DNA from: Halonotius pteroides
Lineage (GTDB): Archaea > Halobacteriota > Halobacteria > Halobacteriales > Haloferacaceae
Assembly: GCF_003605635.1 (NCBI RefSeq)
Contig: NZ_QMDW01000010.1
Span: 1-64,000, forward strand
DNA: 64,000 nt
Direction: 5' to 3'
Made by a program: the position numbers and the translations under genes. Each line of letters starts with the position of its first letter. Positions within the stretch are counted from its first letter, which is position 1. The notes under the pieces were generated by a model. That model was given only the letters and a program-made list of their open reading frames with translations, made no database searches and had not been told where the DNA came from. Positions 26,133-34,747 of the stretch are shown here, piece after piece.

Positions 26133-27137
26133 ATGAATGATCTCTTCCGGAAGGCGGTACGGGGCGAGCCGGTCGACCGTCCGCCGGTCTGGATGATGCG
26201 CCAAGCCGGCCGGTATCTGCCGGAGTACCGTGAGATCCGGGAGTCCCATTCCTTTCAGGAGGCCATCTCGACGCCGGATATCGCCACCGAGATCTCGCTG
26301 CAGCCCTACGAGCGGTTCCAACCCGACGGGGTTGTCATGTACTCCGACATCCTCACCGTGCTTGAACCGCTGGGGTTCAGCTACCATATCGAATCCGGCG
26401 TCGGCCCGGTGATCGAAAATCCGGTGTCGTCGCCGGCGGATACCCACCGCGAGGTCGGCGACGTGCGGGAGCAACTCTGGTATGTTGGCGAACTCATCGA
26501 GCGACTGACCGCCACCCTCGGCGACGAGGCGGCTGTGTTGGGCTTTGCTGGCGGCCCATTTACCCTGGCGGCCTACGCCTGTGAGGGCAGCACCTCCCGG
26601 TCGTTCATGGCCGTCCGGCGGCTCAGAGCGGAGGCCCCGGCGGCCTTCGAGCGACTGCTTGATGCCTTCACCGACGTGTTGATCGAGTACTGTCAGTATC
26701 AGGAGGACGCCGGTGCCGACGTGATCCAACTGTTCGACACCTACGCCGGCCTGTTGTCGCCGACCGATTACGCGGAGTACATCGTTCCCCGTCATCAGCG
26801 GATTCTCGATGCGGTTGACGTGCCGACGATCGTTTTCGTCCGCAACATGGGCGGCAACCTCGAACTGCTTGCCGACAGCGGTGCGGACGTGGTCTCTTTG
26901 GACTGGACGGTCGATATCGACACCGCCCGCCAGCAGCTTGACGATGTGGCGATCCAGGGGAATCTCGATCCGGCGTTGCTCTACGGCGATCCCGAAACCG
27001 TCCGTGAGCGAACCCGCGAGGTTATCGATGCCGCCGGCGACACCGGTCACATTCTCAATCTCGGCCACGGCGTCGACCGTAACACGCCGGTCGAAAACGT
27101 CGCGGCCTTTTTCGAGACCGCAAAAGAGTCGCGTTAA
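26133..27137 (+). CDS. hemE: Uroporphyrinogen III decarboxylase
   Basis: Decarboxylates uroporphyrinogen III to coproporphyrinogen III. 334 residues. The signature VWMMRQAGRYLPEYREIR holds the substrate-binding RQAGRYLP at 23-30; YSDILTVLEPLGF, GGPFTLAAYACEG, DTYAGLLSP and GNLDPALLYG also fit the family. ATG 26133 is chosen over longer in-frame starts that run through an opposing gene. Its stop shares TTAA with the stop of hemH on the other strand. Because most archaea make haem from sirohaem, a HemE next to HemH and HemY is notable. Confidence 0.95.
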   Translation: MNDLFRKAVRGEPVDRPPVWMMRQAGRYLPEYREIRESHSFQEAISTPDIATEISLQPYERFQPDGVVMYSDILTVLEPLGFSYHIESGVGPVIENPVSSPADTHREVGDVREQLWYVGELIERLTATLGDEAAVLGFAGGPFTLAAYACEGSTSRSFMAVRRLRAEAPAAFERLLDAFTDVLIEYCQYQEDAGADVIQLFDTYAGLLSPTDYAEYIVPRHQRILDAVDVPTIVFVRNMGGNLELLADSGADVVSLDWTVDIDTARQQLDDVAIQGNLDPALLYGDPETVRERTREVIDAAGDTGHILNLGHGVDRNTPVENVAAFFETAKESR

Positions 27138-28201
27138 GCGTCCTGTGGCGGCAGCTCGGCGTTAAAGCAGTACGTCCCCGGCTCATTGCGGCACTGACAC
27201 TGTCTGAGCTGGTAGTACGCCGGCGCGAACTCCGAGAGGAACGGCTCGGTGATATCCGCCAGCAGCTCCGGGAACCGCGGGTCATCATGGGGGACAGGCA
27301 CCCGGTGGAGATCAAGCCCAACCTCGGTGGCATCCTCCGCAAGATCGACATCGAGTTCGACGAGCGTCTCCGACTGCTCGTGCATGAAGCTCATCGGTTC
27401 GACGACCACCCGCTCGAAGTCCTCGCCGAGCCCCTCGACGAGTTCCTCGGTTTCGGGGGCTGTCCACTCGATGCCACGGTTGGCGTGATTCTGGAAGCCG
27501 ATCTCGTAGTTGTCGATGCCGACCATGCCGGCGACGGCCTCGGCGTGTTCCTCGACGTACTGATCGTATCTGAACCCCTCATCGAGATACTTCATCGGCG
27601 TGCCGTGCGCCGAGAAGACAAACGCCGTGTCGGGATCGTTCGGGTCGACATCGTTTTGATCAAGGAACGAGCCGATCGACTCCGCACGGATTCGGTTGTA
27701 CGTCGGGGCTCGATGCCAGCCGGTGACCGCACTGAACTCAGGGTCGTAGTCGTCGTGGTCATCGATGGCGTCCTCTAGGGAATCGATTGACGAGACAGTT
27801 GTCGAGGGGCCACACAACGGGTAGATCGGCAGCGCGATGACCTCGTCGATCCCGTCGTCGGCCAGCGTTGCGGGGATATCGTCGATCAGTGGCTCCATGA
27901 ACTGCATCGCGTGATAGATCTCCACATCGTGGCCGCGGTCGGCTAGCGTTTCCTCTAGGGAGTCGGCCTGCTCGCCCGCCTGCCCCTGCAGCGGCGAGCC
28001 ACCGATCTCCTCGTATTCCTCCATCAGCCCTGGGAGGCGTCGCTGAGCGAGTTCGCGGGAGCGCTCCCAGGCTTCCTCCTCGGATTCGGCATCCTCTAGG
28101 GAGGCGTTGTCGTAGAAGATCCGTGTCAGGTATTCGAGGACGGTCTCTCGGTCGGGGTTTGCTGGCTCACCGAAGTTTAACAGGACAATCGCAGTTGCCA
28201 T
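27134..28201 (-). CDS. hemH: Ferrochelatase with a candidate Fe-S cluster
   Basis: Inserts Fe2+ into proto- or coproporphyrin. 355 residues. The metal-insertion histidine is in VFSAHGTPMKYL and the partner glutamate in MHEQSETLVELD; LPIYPLCGPSTT is the porphyrin-side loop. The protein has exactly four cysteines: Cys130 in the middle and Cys335, Cys337, Cys345 near the end (QCQCRNEPGTYCFNAEL). One internal plus three C-terminal cysteines is the layout of [2Fe-2S] ferrochelatases in some bacteria. The start at 28201 has a GCTTTACC box 26 bases upstream; the longer frame to 28240 is less likely. Confidence 0.92.
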   Translation of the reverse strand: MATAIVLLNFGEPANPDRETVLEYLTRIFYDNASLEDAESEEEAWERSRELAQRRLPGLMEEYEEIGGSPLQGQAGEQADSLEETLADRGHDVEIYHAMQFMEPLIDDIPATLADDGIDEVIALPIYPLCGPSTTVSSIDSLEDAIDDHDDYDPEFSAVTGWHRAPTYNRIRAESIGSFLDQNDVDPNDPDTAFVFSAHGTPMKYLDEGFRYDQYVEEHAEAVAGMVGIDNYEIGFQNHANRGIEWTAPETEELVEGLGEDFERVVVEPMSFMHEQSETLVELDVDLAEDATEVGLDLHRVPVPHDDPRFPELLADITEPFLSEFAPAYYQLRQCQCRNEPGTYCFNAELPPQDA

Positions 28202-28222
28202 ATGAGCGGTTGGGGCGTCGGC

Positions 28223-28231
28223 GGTAAAGCA
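28223..28231 (-). promoter_or_regulatory. TATA-like box of hemH
   Basis: GCTTTACC on the minus strand, centred 26 bases before the hemH ATG; supports the start at 28201. Confidence 0.4.
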
Positions 28232-28371
28232 ACTTCGCATACGACGTTCGTACCACTGTTGTCACGCTGTTTGCCCGACCTTCGTGGCACAAAAACAGGC
28301 GGGTGTCAGCGTCGTGTTGCGGTCGGGTTGTGTTCTGCTGATCGCCTCGATGCGTTTGCAGAACCGGCCCG

Positions 28372-28527
28372 CTATTCAAGTGATTTTGCGCGATTGGTGA
28401 ACTGCCCACCACACTCACACGTATTCGGGTGTGCGTCTGACTCACCAATTGCACCGCACCGGAGACATTCATACGTAGACGCGCTTTCGGGGTCGTTCGC
28501 ATGTTCAACGTCGTTTCCCTGAGGCAT
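28372..28527 (-). CDS. Rubrerythrin-like zinc/iron ribbon protein, 51 residues
   Basis: Starts MPQGNDVEHANDPESASTYE; the core ECLRCGAIGESDAHPNTCEC then GGQFTN has two cysteine pairs like the rubredoxin-type domain of rubrerythrins. Small proteins of this kind are common in haloarchaea; they bind zinc or iron and their role is unknown. A strong ATATTATA box at 28552-28559 lies about 29 bases upstream. It sits between hemY and hemH on the same strand, so a link to iron or haem is possible but unproven. Confidence 0.75.
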   Translation of the reverse strand: MPQGNDVEHANDPESASTYECLRCGAIGESDAHPNTCECGGQFTNRAKSLE

Positions 28528-28551
28528 ACACCGGCGATAGGCCGCGACGGA

Positions 28552-28559
28552 ATATAATA
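28552..28559 (-). promoter_or_regulatory. TATA box of the rubrerythrin-like gene
   Basis: ATATTATA on the minus strand in a local AT-rich patch, 29 bases before ATG 28527; one of the clearest TATA boxes in the window. Confidence 0.6.
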
Positions 28560-28634
28560 TTAATTGTAATAGGAAATACATACGCCCCTTGATACTGTCC
28601 GCTTCTGCGGAGTACGGAGCCCAACCGACACTGC

Positions 28635-29927
28635 TCACTCACGCTCGCCGATCTCGCGGGCGATCCGTTTCGCGCTTCGGATTCGCCCGGGAATCCCGGG
28701 TCGACCGACGAAGTTCGCACAGAACCGCAGCCCCTCGGGCGGCTTGATATCATCCATCGCCGTCCAGGAGCCATCATACGCTGGCATCCCCGGTGTCCAC
28801 GTGTGGACGCCGATCGGTGTTGCCGCCGCGCCGGTCAGTTCCTCGAAGGCGTCGGCGGCCAACTCCCCGACATCCTCGTCGGTGCGGTTCGGCAGCTCCG
28901 GATCGCTGTTCGGGTCGACATAGCAGGTGAACAGCCGGTCTCGATCCAGAAAGCTCGCGTTCCATGTGGTGCCGCTGATCGGCAGATCGCCGTCCGGCGG
29001 CACCAGCGCGCCGATCCCCTCCCGATCGAAGTCGGAATCGAGAAACACCATCGTGATCTGGTTGTACCGGAATCGCTCCAGCGTTGCCGCGAGGTCGGTG
29101 TCGAGTGGCTCAACCAGCCTCGCGCTCGTCGGTGCTGGCGTCGTCACCACCACCTCGTCGACGATCTCGCTGCCGGTCTCGGTGACGATCTCGAAGCCGC
29201 CATCGGCATCGACATCGACGCTCCCGTTGTGACCCCTGATTTCGACTGCAGCAGTGTCGAGGTCGATCACGTCACTGTGGGCTTCATACAGCGCGCCGGT
29301 CAGCGTTCCGAGCCCATCGTCGAACGTACAGATCGGTGGGGCCGCTCGCCCCTTGACGACGCGTTTGGCCACCCACCACAGCAGACTGCGACCGACCCCC
29401 GCGTTGTCGAGGGCCCGCCCCAGCGAGTACTCGTACAGCATCTCTCGGGGATCGGTGCCGTACAGCCCGCTGTACAGCGGGCCCATATACCGCCGGGCGG
29501 CCTGCCGGCCAAACCGCCGAACAAGAAGCTCATCGACCGTCTCGTCGGGCTTGGCAGGGGCGGTCAGCGGCTCGGCAAGAATCCGCAGCTTGCCAAGCGG
29601 GCTCAACAGACTCGTCGTCACCGCCTCCCGGGCCGACAGCGGGGCGACGCGGAGCGCGTCGTTGTGGTAGATGTACAGCGGCTGGTCGTCGTCGCCGATA
29701 CGAAGCTGCTCGTTGAGACCGAGCTCGTCGACCAGCGATTCGATACTCGGGGTCAGCCGGAGCCGCTGGGGGCCGAGTTCGACGACCCGGCCGTCGATCC
29801 GCTGACTGCGGACGATCCCGCCGGCCTCGGCGCGTGACTCGACGGCGACAACGTCGATCCCGCGGTCGGCAAGCGCGTCGACGAGGGTGAGCCCGGAGAT
29901 ACCGGTACCGACAACGCCGACCCGCAC
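28635..29927 (-). CDS. hemY: Oxygen-dependent protoporphyrinogen/coproporphyrinogen oxidase (HemY type)
   Basis: FAD-dependent oxidation of the porphyrinogen to porphyrin. 430 residues. FAD fold: VRVGVVGTGISGLTLVDALA (GTGISG at 7-12) with ESRAEAGGIVRSQ; the family marks ELGPQRLR, FGRQAARRYMGPLYSGLYG and the C-terminal KPPEGLRFCANFVGRPGIPG are present. GTG at 29927 is chosen because GAGGAGG lies six bases upstream and the fold begins immediately. With no hemN/hemF nearby, the substrate could be coproporphyrinogen, as in the coproporphyrin-dependent route. Same strand as the rubrerythrin-like gene and hemH. Confidence 0.88.
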   Translation of the reverse strand: MRVGVVGTGISGLTLVDALADRGIDVVAVESRAEAGGIVRSQRIDGRVVELGPQRLRLTPSIESLVDELGLNEQLRIGDDDQPLYIYHNDALRVAPLSAREAVTTSLLSPLGKLRILAEPLTAPAKPDETVDELLVRRFGRQAARRYMGPLYSGLYGTDPREMLYEYSLGRALDNAGVGRSLLWWVAKRVVKGRAAPPICTFDDGLGTLTGALYEAHSDVIDLDTAAVEIRGHNGSVDVDADGGFEIVTETGSEIVDEVVVTTPAPTSARLVEPLDTDLAATLERFRYNQITMVFLDSDFDREGIGALVPPDGDLPISGTTWNASFLDRDRLFTCYVDPNSDPELPNRTDEDVGELAADAFEELTGAAATPIGVHTWTPGMPAYDGSWTAMDDIKPPEGLRFCANFVGRPGIPGRIRSAKRIAREIGERE

Positions 29928-30054
29928 TGTCAGCCTCCTCGCGGCCGGCGTCGGGCGGCGGTTTGGCCACCGCGACCGAGGCGTGTCCACGGCTGTCGAT
30001 TCATTGTGGGAACACTAGCCGGGCTCGGTGAATAACGCTTCCGCGTTGGGGTGC

Positions 30055-30489
30055 TCACGTCGCTTCGATCTTGGCTTTGAGATTCGCCAGCGTCGACTGC
30101 AGCTCGCCCTGATTGTACCGGCGGACAAACGGCTCGATGACTCTGGCGATCACCTGTCCGGGGATCGTGTACTCGGCGGTGTAGGTGACCCAACTGCCGT
30201 CGTCGGTGGCCTCGATATCGACGGTTAGCTCCCCCGAGAGCGCGCCGTCCATCGCAAACCGATGGCAGGTCGGCGGCTCGTGGACGGTTTGGACGAGATG
30301 GCCCTCAACCTCGACGGCGACCATCCGGTAGGTAAACTCGAGCTCTTTGCCGCCGTTGTCTATCGGTTCGACATTTGCGATGTCGGTGATCGCCGGCGTG
30401 ATCGTCCGGTGGTTGGCCGGCTCATCGAGGTACTCGAAGACTGTCTCTGGGGATGCGTCGATCGCGATCCCGTCGCTTACCGCTACCAT
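30055..30489 (-). CDS. SRPBCC (START-like) family protein
   Basis: 144 residues with the helix-grip pattern: DGIAIDASPETVFEYLDEP at the start, beta-strand-rich middle (ELEFTYRMVAVEVEGHLVQT, WVTYTAEYTIPG) and a long C-terminal helix QGELQSTLANLKAKIEAT. Such proteins bind lipids, polyketides or cofactors in a deep cavity. Being just upstream of hemY on the same strand allows a porphyrin-related role, but the 127-base gap and lack of specific residues leave the ligand unknown. Confidence 0.8.
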   Translation of the reverse strand: MVAVSDGIAIDASPETVFEYLDEPANHRTITPAITDIANVEPIDNGGKELEFTYRMVAVEVEGHLVQTVHEPPTCHRFAMDGALSGELTVDIEATDDGSWVTYTAEYTIPGQVIARVIEPFVRRYNQGELQSTLANLKAKIEAT

Positions 30490-30581
30490 AGCGACCCTAC
30501 AACGAGGCGTGTCTTAGTGATTCCGTGCGCGTGTCGCCGTCGACCGGCTGTTTTTGTCCCTCCCGGCTGTAGCCGTCAGTA

Positions 30582-31454
30582 GTGACCGCGACAACCGTCC
30601 ACGAGCCGACCCACCGAGAGGCCCTCTGGGAACTTGAGGATGCCTTCGAGCGCGGCGACCTCATCACGATATTTGGCCGTTGTACTGTCGAGTACGACGG
30701 CCGAGCAGCCTCCTCACTTGGCTTGGGTCGTCGGCTGCTGCTGCTTAAACCGGATGGGACGGCGTTGGTACACACCGACGAGAAGCAGAAGCCGGTCAAC
30801 TGGCAGCCGCCGGGGTCGGAACATCACGCCGCCGTCCGCGATGGCCGACTCCGCGTTCGCAGCGTCCGCACCTCACCCGACGAGACGCTGGATGTCCATT
30901 TTGAGACGGTCGAACAGCTGTCTGCGATGGCGGTCAGCGGCCGCCGTGACCTCTCCGTCACTGGCAGCGAAGCCGACCTACGGAACGCCCTGCTCGATCG
31001 CCCCGCCGTTATCGAGTCCGGCTTCGAGCCGCTGGCGACCGAGCGGCCGACCGATGCCGGCCCGATCGATCTTTTTGGCCGCGATACCGACGGGCGGCCT
31101 GTCGTCGTTGAACTCAAGCGCCGCCGGGTCGGCCCGAGCGCCGCGAGCCAACTCCAGCGATACGTCGCGGCCATTGAGCGCGAAGACGGTGACGACGCAG
31201 CCGTGCGTGGAATCTTGGTCGCGCCATCGGTGACCGACCGGGCTCGGCGACTGCTTGCGGAACACGGGTTGGAGTTTGTTGCTGTCGAACCGCCGTCGTC
31301 GACCGGCGACGCTGGTGGGAGTACTACCCTCGACACCGAACTATCGCAAACTGACGCCGTCGACGATTCGGCACACGACCCCGCTGGCGATGCCACCGGA
31401 GACGATGATGGCGAGCCGGCTAGAACACTCTCAGCCGACGAGGAGTCACACTGA
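30582..31454 (+). CDS. nucS: Mismatch endonuclease NucS/EndoMS
   Basis: Cuts both strands at DNA mismatches, taking the place of MutSL in many archaea and actinobacteria. 290 residues, GTG start. The RecB-like nuclease core is complete: Asp163 in PIDLFGRD, Glu177 and Lys179 in RPVVVELKRRR, followed by QLQRYVAAIER. The N-terminal binding domain has LITIFGRCTVEYDGRA, and VNWQPPGSEH is also characteristic. The last ~50 residues are an acidic tail; a clear PCNA-interacting box at the very end is not seen. A hairpin lies just after the stop. Confidence 0.93.
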   Translation: MTATTVHEPTHREALWELEDAFERGDLITIFGRCTVEYDGRAASSLGLGRRLLLLKPDGTALVHTDEKQKPVNWQPPGSEHHAAVRDGRLRVRSVRTSPDETLDVHFETVEQLSAMAVSGRRDLSVTGSEADLRNALLDRPAVIESGFEPLATERPTDAGPIDLFGRDTDGRPVVVELKRRRVGPSAASQLQRYVAAIEREDGDDAAVRGILVAPSVTDRARRLLAEHGLEFVAVEPPSSTGDAGGSTTLDTELSQTDAVDDSAHDPAGDATGDDDGEPARTLSADEESH

Positions 31455-31477
31455 CGGATTTGGCCGTGTCACCGCCT

Positions 31478-31494
31478 CACAGGCGTCGCCTGTG
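31478..31494 (+). terminator. Hairpin after nucS
   Basis: CACAGGC-GTC-GCCTGTG, a perfect seven-base stem, 23 bases after the nucS stop and before the rpl10e promoter. No T run, so a terminator role is tentative. Confidence 0.3.
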
Positions 31495-31509
31495 GGTTGT
31501 ATTCGAAGG

Positions 31510-31517
31510 CTTTATTC
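31510..31517 (+). promoter_or_regulatory. TATA-like box of rpl10e
   Basis: CTTTATTC, centred about 35 bases before ATG 31549, leaving a leader of roughly eight bases. Confidence 0.45.
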
Positions 31518-31548
31518 GGGCCAGCGGCGTTCGCCACGATAAGTAATC

Positions 31549-32079
31549 ATGGGAGAGAAACCAGCCTCGATGTACAGGGAGATCGACAAGCCCTCGTACA
31601 CACGACGCGAGTATATCACCGGGATTCCGGGTTCGAAGATCGCCCAACACGATATGGGCGACCTGCAGGCTGATCCGGACGACTACCCCGTCAAGATCAC
31701 CCTCGAAACCGAGGAGGAAGTCCAGCTCCGCCACGGCTCTCTTGAGTCCTCGCGGCTCTCGGCGAACCGCCACCTGTTGAAGGAACTCGGCGAAGGCGAG
31801 TACAAGATGCAGCTTCGGAAGTTCCCCCACCAGGTCATTCGAGAGAACAAACAGGCAACCGGTGCTGGGGCCGATCGTGTTTCCGACGGGATGCGGCAGT
31901 CCTTCGGCAAGATCGTCGGCACCGCCGCCCGTATCGGTGCCGGCGAGCCGGTTTTCACCGCTTACTGCACCGCCGAGCAGGCACCGGTTGTCAAGGAAGC
32001 CTTCCGCCGCGCGTACAACAAGATCTCCCCGCCGTGCCGGATCAACGTCGAACGCGGCGAGGAACTGCTCGTCTCCTAA
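31549..32079 (+). CDS. rpl10e: 50S ribosomal protein L10e (uL16)
   Basis: 176 residues of the archaeal/eukaryotic L10e (bacterial L16) family, located near the peptidyl-transferase centre and tRNA sites. Family stretches are [61 protein letters not shown] and the C-terminal [17 protein letters not shown]. Single gene with its own promoter, followed after 43 bases by an ATP-grasp ligase gene. Confidence 0.97.
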   Translation: MGEKPASMYREIDKPSYTRREYITGIPGSKIAQHDMGDLQADPDDYPVKITLETEEEVQLRHGSLESSRLSANRHLLKELGEGEYKMQLRKFPHQVIRENKQATGAGADRVSDGMRQSFGKIVGTAARIGAGEPVFTAYCTAEQAPVVKEAFRRAYNKISPPCRINVERGEELLVS

Positions 32080-32122
32080 GCGGATCGACACCTCTTTTCG
32101 CTGTTCTCGCAAACAGTAGCGC

Positions 32123-33025
32123 ATGCTCCGGCTGGCGGTCACAACCAACGCTGAGACGTTCGCCCGCCTGCGCGAGCCGCTGGCTGACCGCGGGATCGAC
32201 ACCGCCCACCTCCAAGCGAAAGAACGGGCGCTCCCGCTAACCGACAGTGCTGTCGCTGCTACCGCTGAGGCCGATGACGACACCGCTGTCACCGAGTTCG
32301 ACGTTGGGCTTGTCTATCCTGGCCGGCTGATGGAGGGAGCGGCGATCACCGCCGGGCTCGACATCCCGTGGGTCAACGACCGGGAGGCCGTTCTCACCTC
32401 CCGAAACAAAAGCGGCGTCCTCGCCGCCCTTGATCGGGCCGACATCCCGGTTCCGCACTCGGTGATGCTCTCGAATCCGGTCGCTGAGTCGGCCGTTGTC
32501 GACGCCGTCGCCGGGCTCTCCTTCCCGGTTGTCGTCAAACCAAACTCGGCGACCCGCGGTGTCGGCGTCGCCAAAGCCAGCGATATCGACTCGCTGCTCG
32601 GTGTCGTCGACTACCTCGATCTGATCCACGATTTTCGCGCCACCGGTGACAAATCCTATCTCATCCAAGAGTATCTGCCCGACGCCCGTGATTACCGGGC
32701 GATGGTGATCGACGGCGACTGCGTCGGCGGCGTCCAGCGCCGCCTGCCTGCCGACCTCGCTGAGGGCCGCTGGAAACACAATGTCCATCGGGGGGCTGAG
32801 GCGACCGGTGTCGACCTGCCGGAGTCTCACCGCCGCCTTGCCGAACGGGCGGCTGCCGCACTCGATGTCCCGTATCTCGGCGTCGATCTGTTGGAAACCG
32901 ACGATCGGCTCGTGGTCAACGAAACAAACGCCCGCCCAACAGTCGATACCGCCGACAAGTACGACAACGGATTCTATGATCGACTCGCCGAACGCATTCG
33001 TGAGACCGCCGAAAACAGGTCGTGA
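32123..33025 (+). CDS. RimK/LysX-type ATP-grasp ligase
   Basis: 300 residues with the ATP-grasp fold: NDREAVLTSRNKSGVLAAL before the lid, FPVVVKPNSATRGVGVAKA as the nucleotide loop, YLIQEYLPDARDYRAMVIDG, and the metal-binding VDLLETDDRLVVNETNARP. The family joins an amino acid or peptide to a carboxylate using ATP; members act on ribosomal protein S6, LysW, F420 or small metabolites. Proximity to rpl10e is suggestive but not evidence of a ribosomal substrate. The stop abuts the stop of the convergent hsp20 gene. Confidence 0.85.
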   Translation: MLRLAVTTNAETFARLREPLADRGIDTAHLQAKERALPLTDSAVAATAEADDDTAVTEFDVGLVYPGRLMEGAAITAGLDIPWVNDREAVLTSRNKSGVLAALDRADIPVPHSVMLSNPVAESAVVDAVAGLSFPVVVKPNSATRGVGVAKASDIDSLLGVVDYLDLIHDFRATGDKSYLIQEYLPDARDYRAMVIDGDCVGGVQRRLPADLAEGRWKHNVHRGAEATGVDLPESHRRLAERAAAALDVPYLGVDLLETDDRLVVNETNARPTVDTADKYDNGFYDRLAERIRETAENRS

Positions 33026-33385
33026 CTACTCGACGTCGATCGCCGCCGACGCCTCTGCTCGATCAAACGTGACCTCCAACACACCGTTGTTGAACGTCGC
33101 CTCCGCGGAGTGTTCGTCGACCGCCGCCGGCAGCCGAACGCGTTCGTTGTACTCCTGGTGGCTTGTGGTTGCTTGGATCGTGAGTGTCGTGCCGTCACAC
33201 TGGAGTGTGAGATCGCCTTTGTCGACCCCGGGGAGATCCGCGACGAGCCGGACAGCGTCGTCGGTCTCATAGACATCGACGTGTGTGTCGGCCCCGGCTT
33301 CATCGGGGCTGTTCATTTCGCCCATCATCCGCTCGATCTCATCGAAGATATCGCCGAACGGGTCGTCGCGGTCGTCACTATGCAT
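33026..33385 (-). CDS. Small heat shock protein, Hsp20 family
   Basis: 119 residues. The alpha-crystallin domain runs from HVDVYETDDAVRLVADLPGV to the signature ATFNNGVLEVTFDRAEA. The short N-terminus MHSDDRDDPFGDIFDEIERM is typical of haloarchaeal Hsp20. Holds unfolding proteins without ATP. Three ATGs are possible; 33385 is chosen because a CTTTTTGC box lies about 28 bases upstream. A C-terminal IxI motif is not clear (AAIDVE), which may limit oligomer formation. Confidence 0.9.
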   Translation of the reverse strand: MHSDDRDDPFGDIFDEIERMMGEMNSPDEAGADTHVDVYETDDAVRLVADLPGVDKGDLTLQCDGTTLTIQATTSHQEYNERVRLPAAVDEHSAEATFNNGVLEVTFDRAEASAAIDVE

Positions 33386-33582
33386 ACACACATGCATGGT
33401 TCCCCCTCGCAAAAAGCGTTCTGTCCCCGCTGACTAGTGATGTACGTCTTGTACTATACTGCGGGCAGCTGCTGCTCTGCGATCGGCATCGAAAGCCTCG
33501 TGCTGTCGTTGTTTCCGGATGTGTATCGCTGCCTCCGGAGCCATCTATTGTGATTTGTTCACACGCGTTACGACGATCCGGG

Positions 33583-33592
33583 CTATTTTAAG
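33583..33592 (+). promoter_or_regulatory. TATA-like box of gap
   Basis: CTATTTTAAG centred about 29 bases before ATG 33617; a strong promoter match for an abundant enzyme. Confidence 0.6.
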
Positions 33593-33616
33593 TAGCTGTA
33601 GAATCGCTATTCGCGT

Positions 33617-34675
33617 ATGAGTAAATCATATCTAGACGCTGGTGCGGAAGTCGCCGACGAGGATGTTGTTCGCGTCGGTCTGAATGGGTTCGGTCGGATC
33701 GGTCGTAACACGTTCCGTGCGATTCTCGACAGCCCACGGGTTGAACTCGTCGGTATCAACGACGTAATGGACTTCGAGCAGATGCAGTACCTCGGCAAGT
33801 ACGACACCATCATGGGCACCCTCGATGGGCTCGAACTCGACGGCGACGAGCTCACCATCGGTGGCACCTCGGTGTCGCTGCACAACGTTCAGAGCCCCTC
33901 CAATCTGCCGTGGGGCGAGGAGAACTGCGATATCGCCTTCGAGTGTACGGGTATCTTCCGGACGAAAGACGACGCCGCCCAGCATCTCGAGGCCGGCGCG
34001 GACAAGGTTGTCATCTCCGCGCCGCCGAAAGGCGACAAACCGGTTCCGCAGCTGGTCTACGGCGTCAACCACGCTGACGACTACGATGGCGAGGATGTTG
34101 TCTCAAACGCCTCCTGTACAACCAACTCCGTCACCCCGGTCGCCAAGGTACTCGACGAGGAGTTTGGCATCGAGACAGGTACGCTGACGACCGTCCACGC
34201 TTACACCGGCAGCCAAACGCTTATCGACGCGCCGAAAGGCAAGACCCGCCGCGGTCGCGCCGCGGCCGAAAACATTGTCCCGACCTCGACGGGTGCGGCA
34301 CAGGCCGCCACGCAGGTGCTCCCCCAACTGGAGGGCAAACTTGATGGGATGGCGATCCGCGTTCCCGTCCCGACCGGTTCGATCACCGAACTCGTTGTCG
34401 ACCTCGACGCCGATCCGACCGCCGAGGAGATCAACGCCGCCTTCCGCGATGCCGCCGACAACGGCCCGCTGGCCGGCGCGCTCGGCTACACCGACGATGA
34501 GGTCGTCTCCGCCGATGTCATGGGTCTCCCGTTCTCCTCGTACGTCGATCTCAACTCCACGAACGTCATCGGCGACGACGGCGGCCTCGTGAAGATCCTG
34601 ACGTGGTACGACAACGAGTACGGCTTCTCGAACCGCATGCTTGATATGGCTGAGTTCCTCGTCGACGAATCCTAA
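33617..34675 (+). CDS. gap: Glyceraldehyde-3-phosphate dehydrogenase, phosphorylating (type I)
   Basis: Interconverts glyceraldehyde-3-phosphate and 1,3-bisphosphoglycerate. 352 residues of the bacterial/eukaryotic-like class: NAD fold VGLNGFGRIGRNTFRAI, the catalytic Cys167 in SNASCTTNSVTP, TTVHAYTGSQTLIDAP, the phosphate-binding PTSTGAAQA, and the C-terminal WYDNEYGFSNRM. It is followed after 72 bases by pgk, the next enzyme of the pathway. Haloarchaea can have two such enzymes for the glycolytic and gluconeogenic directions; the direction favoured by this one cannot be told from motifs. Confidence 0.96.
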   Translation: MSKSYLDAGAEVADEDVVRVGLNGFGRIGRNTFRAILDSPRVELVGINDVMDFEQMQYLGKYDTIMGTLDGLELDGDELTIGGTSVSLHNVQSPSNLPWGEENCDIAFECTGIFRTKDDAAQHLEAGADKVVISAPPKGDKPVPQLVYGVNHADDYDGEDVVSNASCTTNSVTPVAKVLDEEFGIETGTLTTVHAYTGSQTLIDAPKGKTRRGRAAAENIVPTSTGAAQAATQVLPQLEGKLDGMAIRVPVPTGSITELVVDLDADPTAEEINAAFRDAADNGPLAGALGYTDDEVVSADVMGLPFSSYVDLNSTNVIGDDGGLVKILTWYDNEYGFSNRMLDMAEFLVDES

Positions 34676-34747
34676 GCCGCTGGTTGCGACGGCTTCGCTG
34701 GCCACCCACGCACCGTTTGACTGACCTATCCGATTTCCAACACACCA

